From: an uncultured Prevotella sp.
GTDB taxonomy: Bacteria; Bacteroidota; Bacteroidia; Bacteroidales; Bacteroidaceae
Direction of reading: 5' to 3'
Assembly (NCBI GenBank): GCA_900314935.1
Contig: OMXE01000011.1
Location: forward strand, 1 to 64,000
Length of the DNA stretch: 64,000 nt
The translations under genes were made by a program, and so were the position numbers. The notes beneath the pieces are model-generated. The model was given only the letters and a program-made list of their open reading frames with translations. It was not told where the DNA came from and searched no databases. Below, piece by piece: positions 22,200 to 31,510 of this stretch. Positions within the stretch are counted from its first letter, which is position 1. Each line of letters starts with the position of its first letter.

Positions 22200-23830
22200 A
22201 ATTAGATTTCCTATCTTTTAGCTTTGATCAGTTTGCCACAGAGATGGCAAACCTGAAAGACCAGAAAGGCTTTGACTACCTGGTAACCATCGTAGGTGAG
22301 GACTTCAGTAAGACACCGGATTATCAGTCGGGTGAGTCCGCCCTGGGATGTATCTATATCCTGGAGAATACCCAGACGCATGAGCGCTGCTCCGTCAAGA
22401 TGATGGCCCGTACACAGGTCTGTGGCGACGGTATGTCATCCAACGGAACCGGTGACACCGATGGACAACTCGTCCCGTTTATCCCGACAGTGTCGGGAAT
22501 CTGGCGCGTAGCCGATCTGCTGGAGCGTGAGGTATATGATTTCTATGGCATCGTGTTCCTCGGTCATCCCGACATGCGACGCCTGTTCCTGCGTAGTGAC
22601 TTCAAGGGATTCCCCTTCCGCAAGGACTGGGAGTTCAATGATAAGTACACCCTCGAGGATGATGTGGAGCCTGATTACGGATTGGAGTATTACCTCGACA
22701 AGGACGGTGTACTGCAGTCGAAGAAAAACAGACTCTTCACCGCTGATGACTATGTGATCAACATCGGTCCGCAGCATCCCTCAACGCATGGTGTGCTCCG
22801 CTTGCAGACCGTGCTCGACGGTGAGACCGTGAAGCGTGTGTATCCGCATCTGGGCTATATCCACCGTGGTATCGAGAAGATGTGCGAGACTTATACATAT
22901 CCACAGACCCTTGCTTTAACCGACCGTCTTAACTACCTGAGTGCCATGATGCACCGTCATGCACTGGTAGGAGTGATTGAAGAGGGATTGGGCGTGGAGC
23001 TGACCGACCGTATCAAGTATATCCGTACCATCATGGATGAGCTGCAGCGACTGGATTCACACTTGTTGTATGTGGGCTGCTGCGCTCAGGATATGGGTGC
23101 GCTGACCGCCTTCCTCTATTCGATGCGCGACCGTGAGCATGTGCTCAACTGCATGGAGGAGACGACGGGTGGACGACTGATCCAGAACTATTATAGAATA
23201 GGTGGACTGCAGGATGATATCGATCCGAACTTCGTGAAGAACGTGAAGGATCTCATCAAGTATATGAAGCCCATCATTCAGGAGTATGTGGATGTGTTCG
23301 GTGATAACATCATCACCCACAAGCGCTTTGAGAAGGTAGGACCGATGAGCAAGGAGGATTGTATCTCGTATGCCGTGACAGGTCCTGCAGGACGTGCTTC
23401 CGGCTGGGAGAACGATGTGCGCAAGAACCATCCGTATGATATGTACAACCAGGTGGAGTGGGAGCAGATTACCATGACGGGCTGTGATACCATGGACCGC
23501 TATACCTGTCATATCCGGGAGATGTACCAGAGTCTGCATATCATCGAGCAGCTCATCGACAATATCCCTTCAGGTGACTTCTACATCAAGCAGAAGCCGA
23601 TTATTAAAGTGCCTGAAGGACAGTGGTACTACTCGGTGGAGGGTGCCAGCGGTGAGTTCGGTGTCTATCTCGACTCTCGTGGCGACAAGAGTCCGTACCG
23701 TTTGAAGATGCGCCCCATGGGCCTGTCTCTGACGGGTGCGCTCGACCCGATGTTGCGCGGACAGAAGATTGCCGACCTGGTGGCTACGGGTGCCGCTATC
23801 GACTTCGTGATTCCTGATATCGACAGATAA
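22196..23830 (+). CDS. nuoCD: Fused complex I subunit NuoCD
   Basis: The 544-residue protein joins NuoC (about 1-145; FYGIVFLGHPDMRRLFL is the usual DFYGI-HPxLRRI motif) to NuoD (about 175-544; NIGPQHPSTHGVLRLQ, HLGYIHRGIEKM, TDRLNYLSAMMHRHA, GGLQDD). NuoD forms much of the quinone site together with NuoB and NuoH. The C-D fusion occurs in several bacterial groups. The gene overlaps nuoB by 4 bp. After its stop there is a 77-bp gap with weak 8-bp repeats before nuoH. Confidence 0.96.
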   Translation: MKLDFLSFSFDQFATEMANLKDQKGFDYLVTIVGEDFSKTPDYQSGESALGCIYILENTQTHERCSVKMMARTQVCGDGMSSNGTGDTDGQLVPFIPTVSGIWRVADLLEREVYDFYGIVFLGHPDMRRLFLRSDFKGFPFRKDWEFNDKYTLEDDVEPDYGLEYYLDKDGVLQSKKNRLFTADDYVINIGPQHPSTHGVLRLQTVLDGETVKRVYPHLGYIHRGIEKMCETYTYPQTLALTDRLNYLSAMMHRHALVGVIEEGLGVELTDRIKYIRTIMDELQRLDSHLLYVGCCAQDMGALTAFLYSMRDREHVLNCMEETTGGRLIQNYYRIGGLQDDIDPNFVKNVKDLIKYMKPIIQEYVDVFGDNIITHKRFEKVGPMSKEDCISYAVTGPAGRASGWENDVRKNHPYDMYNQVEWEQITMTGCDTMDRYTCHIREMYQSLHIIEQLIDNIPSGDFYIKQKPIIKVPEGQWYYSVEGASGEFGVYLDSRGDKSPYRLKMRPMGLSLTGALDPMLRGQKIADLVATGAAIDFVIPDIDR

Positions 23831-23841
23831 GGTTATTGGAC

Positions 23842-23873
23842 TATTTGACCATTTCACAATTTGACAATGGTGA
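23842..23873. repeat. Degenerate 8-bp repeats between nuoCD and nuoH
   Basis: tatttgac, catttcac, aatttgac and aatggtga line up in 8-bp register. The match between units is weak, so this is a tentative member of the short-period repeat class. Confidence 0.45.
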
Positions 23874-23907
23874 GATGGTATAATCGTAAAATTGTAAAAT
23901 AAACAAG

Positions 23908-24993
23908 ATGTTTGACTTTTCAATAGTTACACAATGGTTTGACCACTTGCTCAGGTTCACTTTGGGACTGGGTGACTTCTGGTCGATCCTGATTGAATGT
24001 GTGCTGGTGGGCGTGCTCATCCTGACAGCCTATGCGCTGATTGCCATCGCACTGATCTTCATGGAGCGTAAGGTGTGTGCTTACTTCCAGTGCCGATTGG
24101 GTCCGATGCGTGTGGGCTTCTGGGGCTTGCTGCAGGTGTTTGCCGACGTACTGAAGATGCTCATCAAGGAGATCTTCTTCGTGGACAAGGCCGATAAGTT
24201 CCTGTATATCGTTGCTCCGCTGCTGGTAATCATAGGTTCGGTGGGAGCCTTCTCGTTCCTGCCGTGGAACAAGGGTGCAGTGATCCTAGATTTCAATGTG
24301 GGCGTGTTCCTGCTCACCGCCATCTCATCCATCGGCGTGGTGGGTATCTTCCTCGCCGGATGGGGTTCTAACAATAAGTATTCGGTGGTGTCGGCCATGC
24401 GTGGTGCTGTACAGATGATCTCGTATGAGATGTCACTCTGTCTGTGTCTGATTACGGCGGTCATCCTGACGGGTACGATGCAGGTGAGCGGTATCGTGGA
24501 GTATCAGACCGGTCCGTGGAACTGGTTGATATTCAAAGGTCATATACCTGCGCTCATTGCCTTCTTCGTATTCCTGATTGCCGGAAACGCCGAGGCAAAC
24601 CGCGGTCCGTTTGATATGGCAGAGGCGGAGAGTGAGCTCACAGCCGGTCATCACACGGAGTATTCAGGTATGGGCTTCGGTTTCTTCTACCTGGCAGAGT
24701 TCCTCAACCTCTTTATCATCGCTGGTATCGCCGCCATGGTGTTCCTCGGTGGATGGGCTCCTATTAATATAGGTATAGAGGGCTTCGACAATGTGATGAA
24801 CTACATTCCCGGTATTGTATGGTTCATGGGTAAGGCCTTTGCTTTGGTGTGGTTGCTCATGTGGATCAAGTGGACTTTCCCCCGTCTGCGTATCGACCAG
24901 ATCCTGAAGCTGGAATGGAAGTATTTGATGCCGCTGGCACTGTTGAACCTGGTGCTGATGACGGTTGTAGTGGCCATGGGATTATATTTTTAA
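23908..24993 (+). CDS. nuoH: Complex I subunit NuoH
   Basis: The 361-residue protein has eight membrane helices and the conserved cytoplasmic loops of NuoH: MERKVCAYFQCRLGPMRVGFWGLLQ, DKFLYIVAPLL, GNAEANRGPFDMAEAESELTAGHHTEYSGM with its cluster of acidic residues, and WIKWTFPRLRIDQ. It lies at the quinone entry channel and couples quinone reduction to ion pumping. nuoI starts three bases after its stop. Confidence 0.97.
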   Translation: MFDFSIVTQWFDHLLRFTLGLGDFWSILIECVLVGVLILTAYALIAIALIFMERKVCAYFQCRLGPMRVGFWGLLQVFADVLKMLIKEIFFVDKADKFLYIVAPLLVIIGSVGAFSFLPWNKGAVILDFNVGVFLLTAISSIGVVGIFLAGWGSNNKYSVVSAMRGAVQMISYEMSLCLCLITAVILTGTMQVSGIVEYQTGPWNWLIFKGHIPALIAFFVFLIAGNAEANRGPFDMAEAESELTAGHHTEYSGMGFGFFYLAEFLNLFIIAGIAAMVFLGGWAPINIGIEGFDNVMNYIPGIVWFMGKAFALVWLLMWIKWTFPRLRIDQILKLEWKYLMPLALLNLVLMTVVVAMGLYF

Positions 24994-24996
24994 GAT

Positions 24997-25539
24997 ATGG
25001 AAAAAGAACAATCATATTTCGGAGAGATCGGGCACGGACTCAAGACGTTGGCTACCGGTATGAAGGTAACCTGGAAGGAATACTTCAAGGACTTCTTCAC
25101 CAATAAGTCAACCGAGCAGTACCCCGAGAACCGTAAGACTACCCTCCATGTGGCCCAGCGCCATCGCGGACGACTGGTCTTCAAGCGCAACGAGGACGGC
25201 AGCTATAAGTGTACGGCTTGTACGCTGTGTGAGAAGACCTGTCCGAACGGGACCATCAAGATTGTGGCTCACATGCAGGAGGATCCTGAGACAGGGAAGA
25301 AGAAAAAGGTGTTGGATGACTATCTGTACGACTTAGGCGACTGTATGTTCTGTCAGTTGTGTACCAATGCATGTAACTTTGATGCCATCGAATTCACCAA
25401 CGATTTCGAGAATGCCGTGTTCGACCGTAGTAAGCTGGTGCTGCACCTTGACAAAGAGGTGTATCAGGGCGGCTCGCTGCCAAACCTGCTGGACGGCGGT
25501 GCTGAGTGGAAGGTTGGAACGTTTAACACAAAGAAGTAG
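24997..25539 (+). CDS. nuoI: Complex I subunit NuoI (two 4Fe-4S clusters)
   Basis: The 180-residue peripheral-arm protein carries two ferredoxin motifs, CTACTLCEKTCP and CMFCQLCTNACN, that bind clusters N6a and N6b. Since nuoE, nuoF and nuoG are absent from this operon, NuoI may be the outermost iron-sulfur subunit encoded here, and so the likely docking point for an electron donor such as ferredoxin or a separate dehydrogenase. That docking role is an inference. It is tightly packed with nuoH and nuoJ. Confidence 0.96.
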   Translation: MEKEQSYFGEIGHGLKTLATGMKVTWKEYFKDFFTNKSTEQYPENRKTTLHVAQRHRGRLVFKRNEDGSYKCTACTLCEKTCPNGTIKIVAHMQEDPETGKKKKVLDDYLYDLGDCMFCQLCTNACNFDAIEFTNDFENAVFDRSKLVLHLDKEVYQGGSLPNLLDGGAEWKVGTFNTKK

Positions 25540-25542
25540 ATT

Positions 25543-26055
25543 ATGAGTAACATGATAGTGTTTTGTATCCTCGCTGTCGTCATCCTGGCATCTGCCGTGA
25601 TGTGCGTGACGACCAAGCGGATCATGCGGGCAGCTACGTTCCTGCTGTTCGTGTTGTTCGGTATCGCGGGAATCTATTTCCTGCTCGACTATACGTTCCT
25701 CGGTGCGGCTCAGCTGAGTGTCTATGCCGGTGGTGTGACGATGATCTATATCTTCGCCATCCAGCTGGTGAACAAGCGCACCTTGCAAGGACTGGTAGAG
25801 CGCATGAAGGGAAGTAGGGTGGTGTTCGGCGCCCTCGCAGCCCTGATTGGTCTGGCCACCGTCGTAGTGGTATTCCTGAAGAACCAGGTAATCAATAACT
25901 TTGCCGCAATGGCCGACTCAGAGGTGTCGATGGACACGATCGGTAGGTCGTTGGTAAGCTCAGACAGGTTTGGCTATGTGCTCCCGTTCGAGTTCATCTC
26001 CGTCTTCCTGCTGGCTTGTATCATCGGTGGTATTGTCATTTCAAGAAAGGAGTAA
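25543..26055 (+). CDS. nuoJ: Complex I subunit NuoJ
   Basis: The 170-residue protein has five predicted membrane helices with the characteristic segment TFLLFVLFGIAGIYFLLDYTFLGAAQLSVYAGGVTMIYIFAI, which includes the pi-bulge helix of this subunit. It has a long loop between helices four and five. It begins three bases after nuoI and ends three bases before nuoK. Confidence 0.95.
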   Translation: MSNMIVFCILAVVILASAVMCVTTKRIMRAATFLLFVLFGIAGIYFLLDYTFLGAAQLSVYAGGVTMIYIFAIQLVNKRTLQGLVERMKGSRVVFGALAALIGLATVVVVFLKNQVINNFAAMADSEVSMDTIGRSLVSSDRFGYVLPFEFISVFLLACIIGGIVISRKE

Positions 26056-26058
26056 GCT

Positions 26059-26367
26059 ATGGTACCAGTAGAATGTTTCTTTGTGCTGAGTGCACTGTTG
26101 TTTTTCATTGGCGTGTTCGGGTTCATCACCCGTCGTAACCTGCTTGCCATGCTGATCTCCACGGAGCTGATCCTCAATGCGGTGGATATCAACTTCGCGG
26201 CATTCAACCGTATCTTGTATCCCGGTGAACTGGAAGGATTCTTCTTTACCTTGTTCGCCATCGGTGTGGCTGCTGCTGAGACCGCCGTTGCTGTGGCTAT
26301 TATTATTAATGTGTATCGCAATTTCCATAGTGATAGCGTGAACAGCATTCAAGAATTGAAGAATTAA
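26059..26367 (+). CDS. nuoK: Complex I subunit NuoK
   Basis: The 102-residue protein has three membrane helices and the two buried glutamates of the family in STELILNAVDINF and GVAAAETAVAVAI. It belongs to the E-channel of the membrane arm. The last three codons and the stop fall inside an AGAATTRA 8-bp repeat array. Confidence 0.95.
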   Translation: MVPVECFFVLSALLFFIGVFGFITRRNLLAMLISTELILNAVDINFAAFNRILYPGELEGFFFTLFAIGVAAAETAVAVAIIINVYRNFHSDSVNSIQELKN

Positions 26368-26383
26368 AGAATTAAAGAATTGA
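26352..26383. repeat. Four tandem AGAATTRA 8-mers at the nuoK/nuoL junction
   Basis: agaattga, agaattaa, agaattaa and agaattga in exact register; the array includes the nuoK stop codon (26365-26367). Confidence 0.92.
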
Positions 26384-26401
26384 AGTAAGCGTATTGTCTA
26401 T

Positions 26402-28396
26402 ATGGAATATAGTTATGTATATTTAATTCTTCTGCTGCCGCTGATCTCGTTTATCATACTGGGACTGGCGGGCATGAAGATGTCGCATAAGACGGCGGGT
26501 ATTATCGGAACCCTGTCGTTGGCTGTCGTAACGGTGCTGAGCTATTATACGGCTATCGAGTATTTCCTCGTGGCTGGTCGTGACGCGGCAACAGGTATGT
26601 ATCCGGTGATTACACCGTTTGACTTCACGTGGCTCGACTTCGGAACGATTAACGGGGTGCAGCTGCTGTTTACCTTGGGCTTCCGTTTGACACCTATCTC
26701 GGTGATGATGCTCATCGTGATCTCGACAGTGAGTCTGATGGTACACATCTATTCGTTCGGTTACATGCATGGCGAGAAGGGCTTCCAGCGCTACTACGCG
26801 TTCCTGAGTCTGTTCTCTATGTCGATGCTCGGACTGGTGGTGGCTACCAATATCTTCCAGATGTATCTGTTCTGGGAGCTGGTGGGTGTGAGCTCATACC
26901 TGCTCATCGGTTTTTACTATCCGTTGCAGGCTGCCGTGGCTGCTTCGAAGAAGGCCTTCATCGTGACACGCTTTGCCGACCTGTTCTTCCTCATCGGTAT
27001 TCTGTTCTACAGCTACTATGTGGGAACGTTCAGCTTCGACCTGAATGCGATGCCGGAGCTGTCAGCCCGTCTTGACGGTGCCTACTGGCTCATGCCGATG
27101 GCCTTGTTCCTGATGTTCATCGGTGGTGCCGGTAAGAGTGCAATGTTCCCCTTGCATATCTGGCTGCCCGATGCTATGGAGGGTCCGACTCCTGTTTCTG
27201 CACTGATTCATGCTGCTACCATGGTGGTTGCAGGTGTCTATCAGGTGGCTTGTCTGTTCCCGATCTGGATTGAGTATGCTCCCGAGACCCTTCACTGGGT
27301 GGCTTATATCGCAGCCTTTACGGCTTTCTATGCTGCCAGCGTGGCCTGTGTACAGAGTGATATCAAGCGTGTGCTGGCCTTCTCAACCATCTCGCAGATC
27401 GGTTTCATGTTGGTGGCTTTAGGGGTTTGTCTGCCCGACAGTGGTGCTACTTCCATGCCGATGACCGAGGCTTATGCTGATGAAGGCGGACTGGGTTACA
27501 TGGCCAGTATGTTCCACCTGTTCACCCATGCTATGTTCAAGGCTTGTCTGTTCCTCGGTGCTGGTTGCATCATCCACGCCGTGCACAGTAATGAGAAGAA
27601 ATACATGGGTGGCTTGCGCAAGTATATGCCCATTACCCATATCACCTTCCTGATTTCCTGTCTGGCTATCGCCGGTATCTGGCCGTTCAGCGGCTTCTTC
27701 TCGAAGGATGAGATTCTGGTGGCTTGCTATCATTTCTCTCCGGTGATGGGTATCATCATGAGTGGTATTGCAGCCATGACGGCTTTCTATATGTTCCGTC
27801 TGTACTACGTGATCTTCTGGGGTAAGAGTCATTACGAGAGTGAGCTGACCAAGTATGAGGCATGTCCGGAGGGTCATGCTCCCCATGCTCCGCATGAAGC
27901 TCCTGCCACGATGTATATCCCGTTGATCGTGCTGGCTACCATCACCGTACTTTGCGGCTGGTTGCCTTTCGGTGAGTTCGTTTCTGCCAACGGCATCGGT
28001 TTCCATACGCACATCAACTGGCCGGTGGCTATCTCCAGTACGATACTCGCTCTCTGCGGTATCGGTCTGGCCACCTATATGTATAAGAACGAGGAGACAC
28101 CTGTTGCCGATCTGCTGGCAGCGAAGTTCCCCAAGCTGCACCGTGCAGCCTACAAGCGTTTCTATATGGATGACGTTTGGCAGTATTTCACGCACAAGAT
28201 TGTGTTCCGCCTGTTCTCTTATCCCATTGCCTGGTTCGACCGCCACATTGTTGACGGAACATTCAACTTCATGGCTTGGGGTGCCAACGAGGCAGGTGAG
28301 AGCATCCGTCCTTGGCAGAGTGGTGATGTGCGCCAGTATGCTGTGTGGTTCCTCACGGGAACAGTAGCATTGGCATTGATTTTATTGGCTATATAA
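26402..28396 (+). CDS. nuoL: Complex I subunit NuoL
   Basis: The 664-residue antiporter-like subunit has about 16 membrane helices with the lateral helix at the C terminus. Motifs include FLFWELVGVSSYLLIGFYY, GGAGKSAMFPLHIWLPDAMEGPTPVSALIHAATMVVAGVY, SDIKRVLAFSTISQIGFM and FHLFTHAMFKACLFLGAG. The conserved Lys and Glu residues of the ion channel are present (WEL and GKS). It is the distal pump module. Its stop codon overlaps the first unit of an ACTAGnnnn array that separates it from nuoM. Confidence 0.97.
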   Translation: MEYSYVYLILLLPLISFIILGLAGMKMSHKTAGIIGTLSLAVVTVLSYYTAIEYFLVAGRDAATGMYPVITPFDFTWLDFGTINGVQLLFTLGFRLTPISVMMLIVISTVSLMVHIYSFGYMHGEKGFQRYYAFLSLFSMSMLGLVVATNIFQMYLFWELVGVSSYLLIGFYYPLQAAVAASKKAFIVTRFADLFFLIGILFYSYYVGTFSFDLNAMPELSARLDGAYWLMPMALFLMFIGGAGKSAMFPLHIWLPDAMEGPTPVSALIHAATMVVAGVYQVACLFPIWIEYAPETLHWVAYIAAFTAFYAASVACVQSDIKRVLAFSTISQIGFMLVALGVCLPDSGATSMPMTEAYADEGGLGYMASMFHLFTHAMFKACLFLGAGCIIHAVHSNEKKYMGGLRKYMPITHITFLISCLAIAGIWPFSGFFSKDEILVACYHFSPVMGIIMSGIAAMTAFYMFRLYYVIFWGKSHYESELTKYEACPEGHAPHAPHEAPATMYIPLIVLATITVLCGWLPFGEFVSANGIGFHTHINWPVAISSTILALCGIGLATYMYKNEETPVADLLAAKFPKLHRAAYKRFYMDDVWQYFTHKIVFRLFSYPIAWFDRHIVDGTFNFMAWGANEAGESIRPWQSGDVRQYAVWFLTGTVALALILLAI

Positions 28397-28440
28397 ACTA
28401 GTATAACTAGTATTACTAGTACAACTAGTGTTACTAGCAT
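28396..28440. repeat. Five tandem ACTAGnnnn 9-mers between nuoL and nuoM
   Basis: actagtata, actagtatt, actagtaca, actagtgtt and actagcata in 9-bp register. The first base is the last base of the nuoL stop codon. The array lies inside an essential-type operon, so it must be transcribed with it. Confidence 0.95.
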
Positions 28441-28456
28441 ATAAAAAACAATAGAA

Positions 28457-29968
28457 ATGAGTATATTAAGTCTATTCGTTGTAATTCCCGCCCTGATGTT
28501 GCTCGGCCTCTGGCTGGCCCGCAACCTCAACCAGGTGCGTGGAGTGATGGTGGTAGGAGCCTCTTGTCTGCTGGCTCTCTCCATCTGGCTCACCATTTAT
28601 TTCATCCAGCAGCGTGCAGCCGGTAATCAGGATGCGATGCTGCTCACGTATGCCGTTGACTGGTTCAAGCCGTTGAACATCAAGTATTCGGTGGGTGTTG
28701 ACGGTATCTCGGTGGTGATGCTGCTCCTGTCGAGCATCATCGTCTTCACCGGTACCTTCGCCTCCTGGCAGCTGAAACCGCTCACCAAGGAGTATTTCCT
28801 GTGGTTCACCCTGCTTTCATCAGGCGTGTACGGCTTCTTCATCTCAGTGGATATGTTCACCATGTTCATGTTCTACGAGGTGGCGCTGATCCCGATGTAC
28901 CTGCTGATCGGTGTGTGGGGTAGCGGACACAAGGAGTATTCGGCCATGAAGCTTACGCTGATGCTTATGGGAGGTTCAGCCTTGCTCATCATCGGTATCT
29001 TAGGTATCTATTTCTTCAGCGGTGCCACGACGATGAATGTGAACGAGATTGCTGCCATGCACAATATCCCTGTGGAGATCCAGAAGGTGTTCTTCCCCTT
29101 CATCTTCATCGGTTTCGGTGTGTTAGGTGCTCTGTTCCCCTTCCACACATGGTCACCCGACGGTCATGCCTCAGCGCCTACCGCTGTGTCGATGCTCCAT
29201 GCCGGTGTGCTGATGAAGCTGGGAGGTTACGGCTGTTTCCGCGTAGCGATGTACCTCTTGCCTGAGGCTGCCCAGGAGCTGGCGTGGATCTTCCTGATCC
29301 TTACCACGATTTCTGTGGTGTATGGAGCCTTGAGCGCTTGTGTGCAGACCGACCTGAAATACATCAATGCCTATTCATCGGTGTCGCACTGCGGATTGGT
29401 GCTCTTCGCCTTGCTGATGATGACCAAGACCTCTTGTACCGGTGCGGTGCTGCAGATGCTGTCGCATGGTTTGATGACCGCCCTCTTCTTCGCCCTCATC
29501 GGTATGATATACGGTCGTGCACACACGCGTGACATCCGCTACCTCGGCGGTCTGATGAAGATCATGCCGTTCCTGGCTGTGGGTTATGTCATTGCCGGTT
29601 TGGCCAACTTGGGTCTGCCGGGCTTCTCTGGCTTCATTGCCGAGATGACCATCTTCGTGGGCTCTTTTGCCAATGCCGACACGTTCCATCGTGCATGTAC
29701 CATCATTGCCTGCTGCTCTATTGTGGTTACGGCTGTCTATATCCTCCGTACCGTGGGCTTCATCCTCTTCGGTGACGTGAAGTACCCGCATTGCGACACG
29801 GTGAAACTCACCGATGCTACATGGGATGAGCGCGTGGCCGTGATCTGTCTGATTGCCTGTGTAGCCGGTTTGGGTTGCTTCCCACTCTGGGCCAGTCATG
29901 TCATCGACAATGGTGTGGCACCTATCCTTGATAACATTATGAATATCTCAGTAATAGCAGGAATGTAA
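28457..29968 (+). CDS. nuoM: Complex I subunit NuoM
   Basis: The 503-residue antiporter-like subunit has about 14 membrane helices and the family motifs [73 protein letters not shown] and [15 protein letters not shown]. The key Glu (FYEVALIP) and Lys (MKLGGYG) are present. It ends one base before the nuoN start. Confidence 0.97.
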   Translation: MSILSLFVVIPALMLLGLWLARNLNQVRGVMVVGASCLLALSIWLTIYFIQQRAAGNQDAMLLTYAVDWFKPLNIKYSVGVDGISVVMLLLSSIIVFTGTFASWQLKPLTKEYFLWFTLLSSGVYGFFISVDMFTMFMFYEVALIPMYLLIGVWGSGHKEYSAMKLTLMLMGGSALLIIGILGIYFFSGATTMNVNEIAAMHNIPVEIQKVFFPFIFIGFGVLGALFPFHTWSPDGHASAPTAVSMLHAGVLMKLGGYGCFRVAMYLLPEAAQELAWIFLILTTISVVYGALSACVQTDLKYINAYSSVSHCGLVLFALLMMTKTSCTGAVLQMLSHGLMTALFFALIGMIYGRAHTRDIRYLGGLMKIMPFLAVGYVIAGLANLGLPGFSGFIAEMTIFVGSFANADTFHRACTIIACCSIVVTAVYILRTVGFILFGDVKYPHCDTVKLTDATWDERVAVICLIACVAGLGCFPLWASHVIDNGVAPILDNIMNISVIAGM

Positions 29969-29969
29969 T

Positions 29970-31406
29970 ATGAACTACGGACAATTTCTCTATATGGTAC
30001 CGGAAGCCACACTGATGGCTATCCTGGTGGTGGCGTTCATCGCAGATTTCATCTCTTCGAAGCATGCTGAAAGGAAGTGGTTCAATCCGCTGATGTGCTT
30101 GCTGATGCTCGGACAGGTGGTTGTATCGTTCCTGCAAACCGATACCGTTCAGGCCTTCGGTGGTATGTATCGCGCCGTTCCGGCCGCTCATGTCATCAAG
30201 ACCATTCTGGCTGCAGGAACATTGATCGTGATGATTCAGGCCCGTCAGTGGCTGCGTCGTCCCGACACCTCTTTCAAGGAGGGTGAGTTCTACATGCTCG
30301 TGGTATCTACCTTGTTGGGTATGAACATGATGGTGAGTGCAGGACATTTCCTGATGTTCTTCCTCGGACTCGAGATGGCATCCGTGCCCATGGCCTGTCT
30401 GGTGGCGCTCGACAAATATCGTCATCACAGTGCAGAGGCTGCTGCGAAGTATATCCTCACAGCCACCTTCTCCAGCGGTGTGATGCTCTATGGTATCTCG
30501 TTCCTCTATGGAGCCTTCGGTACGTTGTATTTCAGTGGCATGGCCACGAGTACAGCCTTTACGCAACATACCGCTTTGGTGGTGCTCGGACTGGTGTTCT
30601 TCTTCAGCGGACTCGGCTTTAAGATCTCACTCGTACCGTTCCACTTCTGGACGGCCGACACCTATCAGGGTGCGCCAACCACTGTAACGGGTTATCTGAG
30701 TGTGGTTTCCAAGGGTGCTGCCGCCTTTGCGCTCTGCATCATCCTGATGCGCGTGTTTGCTCCTGTCGTTGAACAATGGCAGTATCTGCTCTATATAGTT
30801 ATCATTCTGAGTATCACAGTGGCCAACCTCTTCGCCATCCGTCAGAGTGAACTGAAACGTTTCATGGCCTTCAGCTCCATCAGTCAGGCGGGTTACATCA
30901 TGCTGGCCGTGATAGGAAACAGTGCCACAGGTATTGCTGCCCTGTCGTATTACGTACTGGTGTATGTGGTGGCTAATCTTGCTGTATTCACCGTGATCGG
31001 TGTTGTGGAAGAGAATAATGGCGGACGCACCGATATGGAGGCCTATAACGGGTTCTATCAGACCAATCCGAAGCTGTCGTTCCTGATGACAGTGGCATTG
31101 TTCTCCTTGGCTGGTATTCCCCCGTTTGCCGGTATGTTCAGTAAGTTCTTCGTATTTATGGCTGCCGCCGAACAAGGATCGTTCATGGCCTACTTCGTGG
31201 TGTTCATCGCCTTGGTAAATACCGTAGTGAGTCTTTACTACTATCTGCTCATCGTGAAGGCGATGTATATCAAGCAGACCGACAGTCCGCTGCCCACCTT
31301 CAAGAGTGATCTGAACACCAAGGTGGCTTTAGCTCTCTGTACTGCAGGTATCATCCTCTTCGGTGTATGCAGCTATTTCTACAACTGGATATACGCCACA
31401 CTGTAG
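29970..31406 (+). CDS. nuoN: Complex I subunit NuoN
   Basis: The 478-residue antiporter-like subunit closes the operon. Motifs are [63 protein letters not shown] and [20 protein letters not shown]. The membrane arm is thus complete (A, H, J, K, L, M, N), whereas the NADH-oxidising E, F and G genes are absent. Two hairpins follow at 31431-31493. Confidence 0.97.
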   Translation: MNYGQFLYMVPEATLMAILVVAFIADFISSKHAERKWFNPLMCLLMLGQVVVSFLQTDTVQAFGGMYRAVPAAHVIKTILAAGTLIVMIQARQWLRRPDTSFKEGEFYMLVVSTLLGMNMMVSAGHFLMFFLGLEMASVPMACLVALDKYRHHSAEAAAKYILTATFSSGVMLYGISFLYGAFGTLYFSGMATSTAFTQHTALVVLGLVFFFSGLGFKISLVPFHFWTADTYQGAPTTVTGYLSVVSKGAAAFALCIILMRVFAPVVEQWQYLLYIVIILSITVANLFAIRQSELKRFMAFSSISQAGYIMLAVIGNSATGIAALSYYVLVYVVANLAVFTVIGVVEENNGGRTDMEAYNGFYQTNPKLSFLMTVALFSLAGIPPFAGMFSKFFVFMAAAEQGSFMAYFVVFIALVNTVVSLYYYLLIVKAMYIKQTDSPLPTFKSDLNTKVALALCTAGIILFGVCSYFYNWIYATL

Positions 31407-31430
31407 GAATCGTTATACATAACAAAACAT

Positions 31431-31475
31431 ATTCCCATGGTTGGAACTACTTTTTCCCACCATGGGAATTTTGTT
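31431..31475 (+). terminator. Terminator of the nuo operon
   Basis: ATTCCCATGG (31431-31440) pairs with CCATGGGAAT (31460-31469) and is followed by TTTTGTTTT. Confidence 0.8.
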
Positions 31476-31493
31476 TTCCCACCTTGGGAAAAC
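31473..31493 (-). terminator. Second hairpin, probably terminating the convergent GNAT gene
   Basis: GTTTTCCCA (31473-31481) pairs perfectly with TGGGAAAAC (31485-31493) around CCT. Its core TTTTCCCACC(A/T)TGGGAA repeats part of the neighbouring hairpin with a period of about 22 bp. Confidence 0.65.
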
Positions 31494-31510
31494 ATCCATA
31501 ATACCTTATG

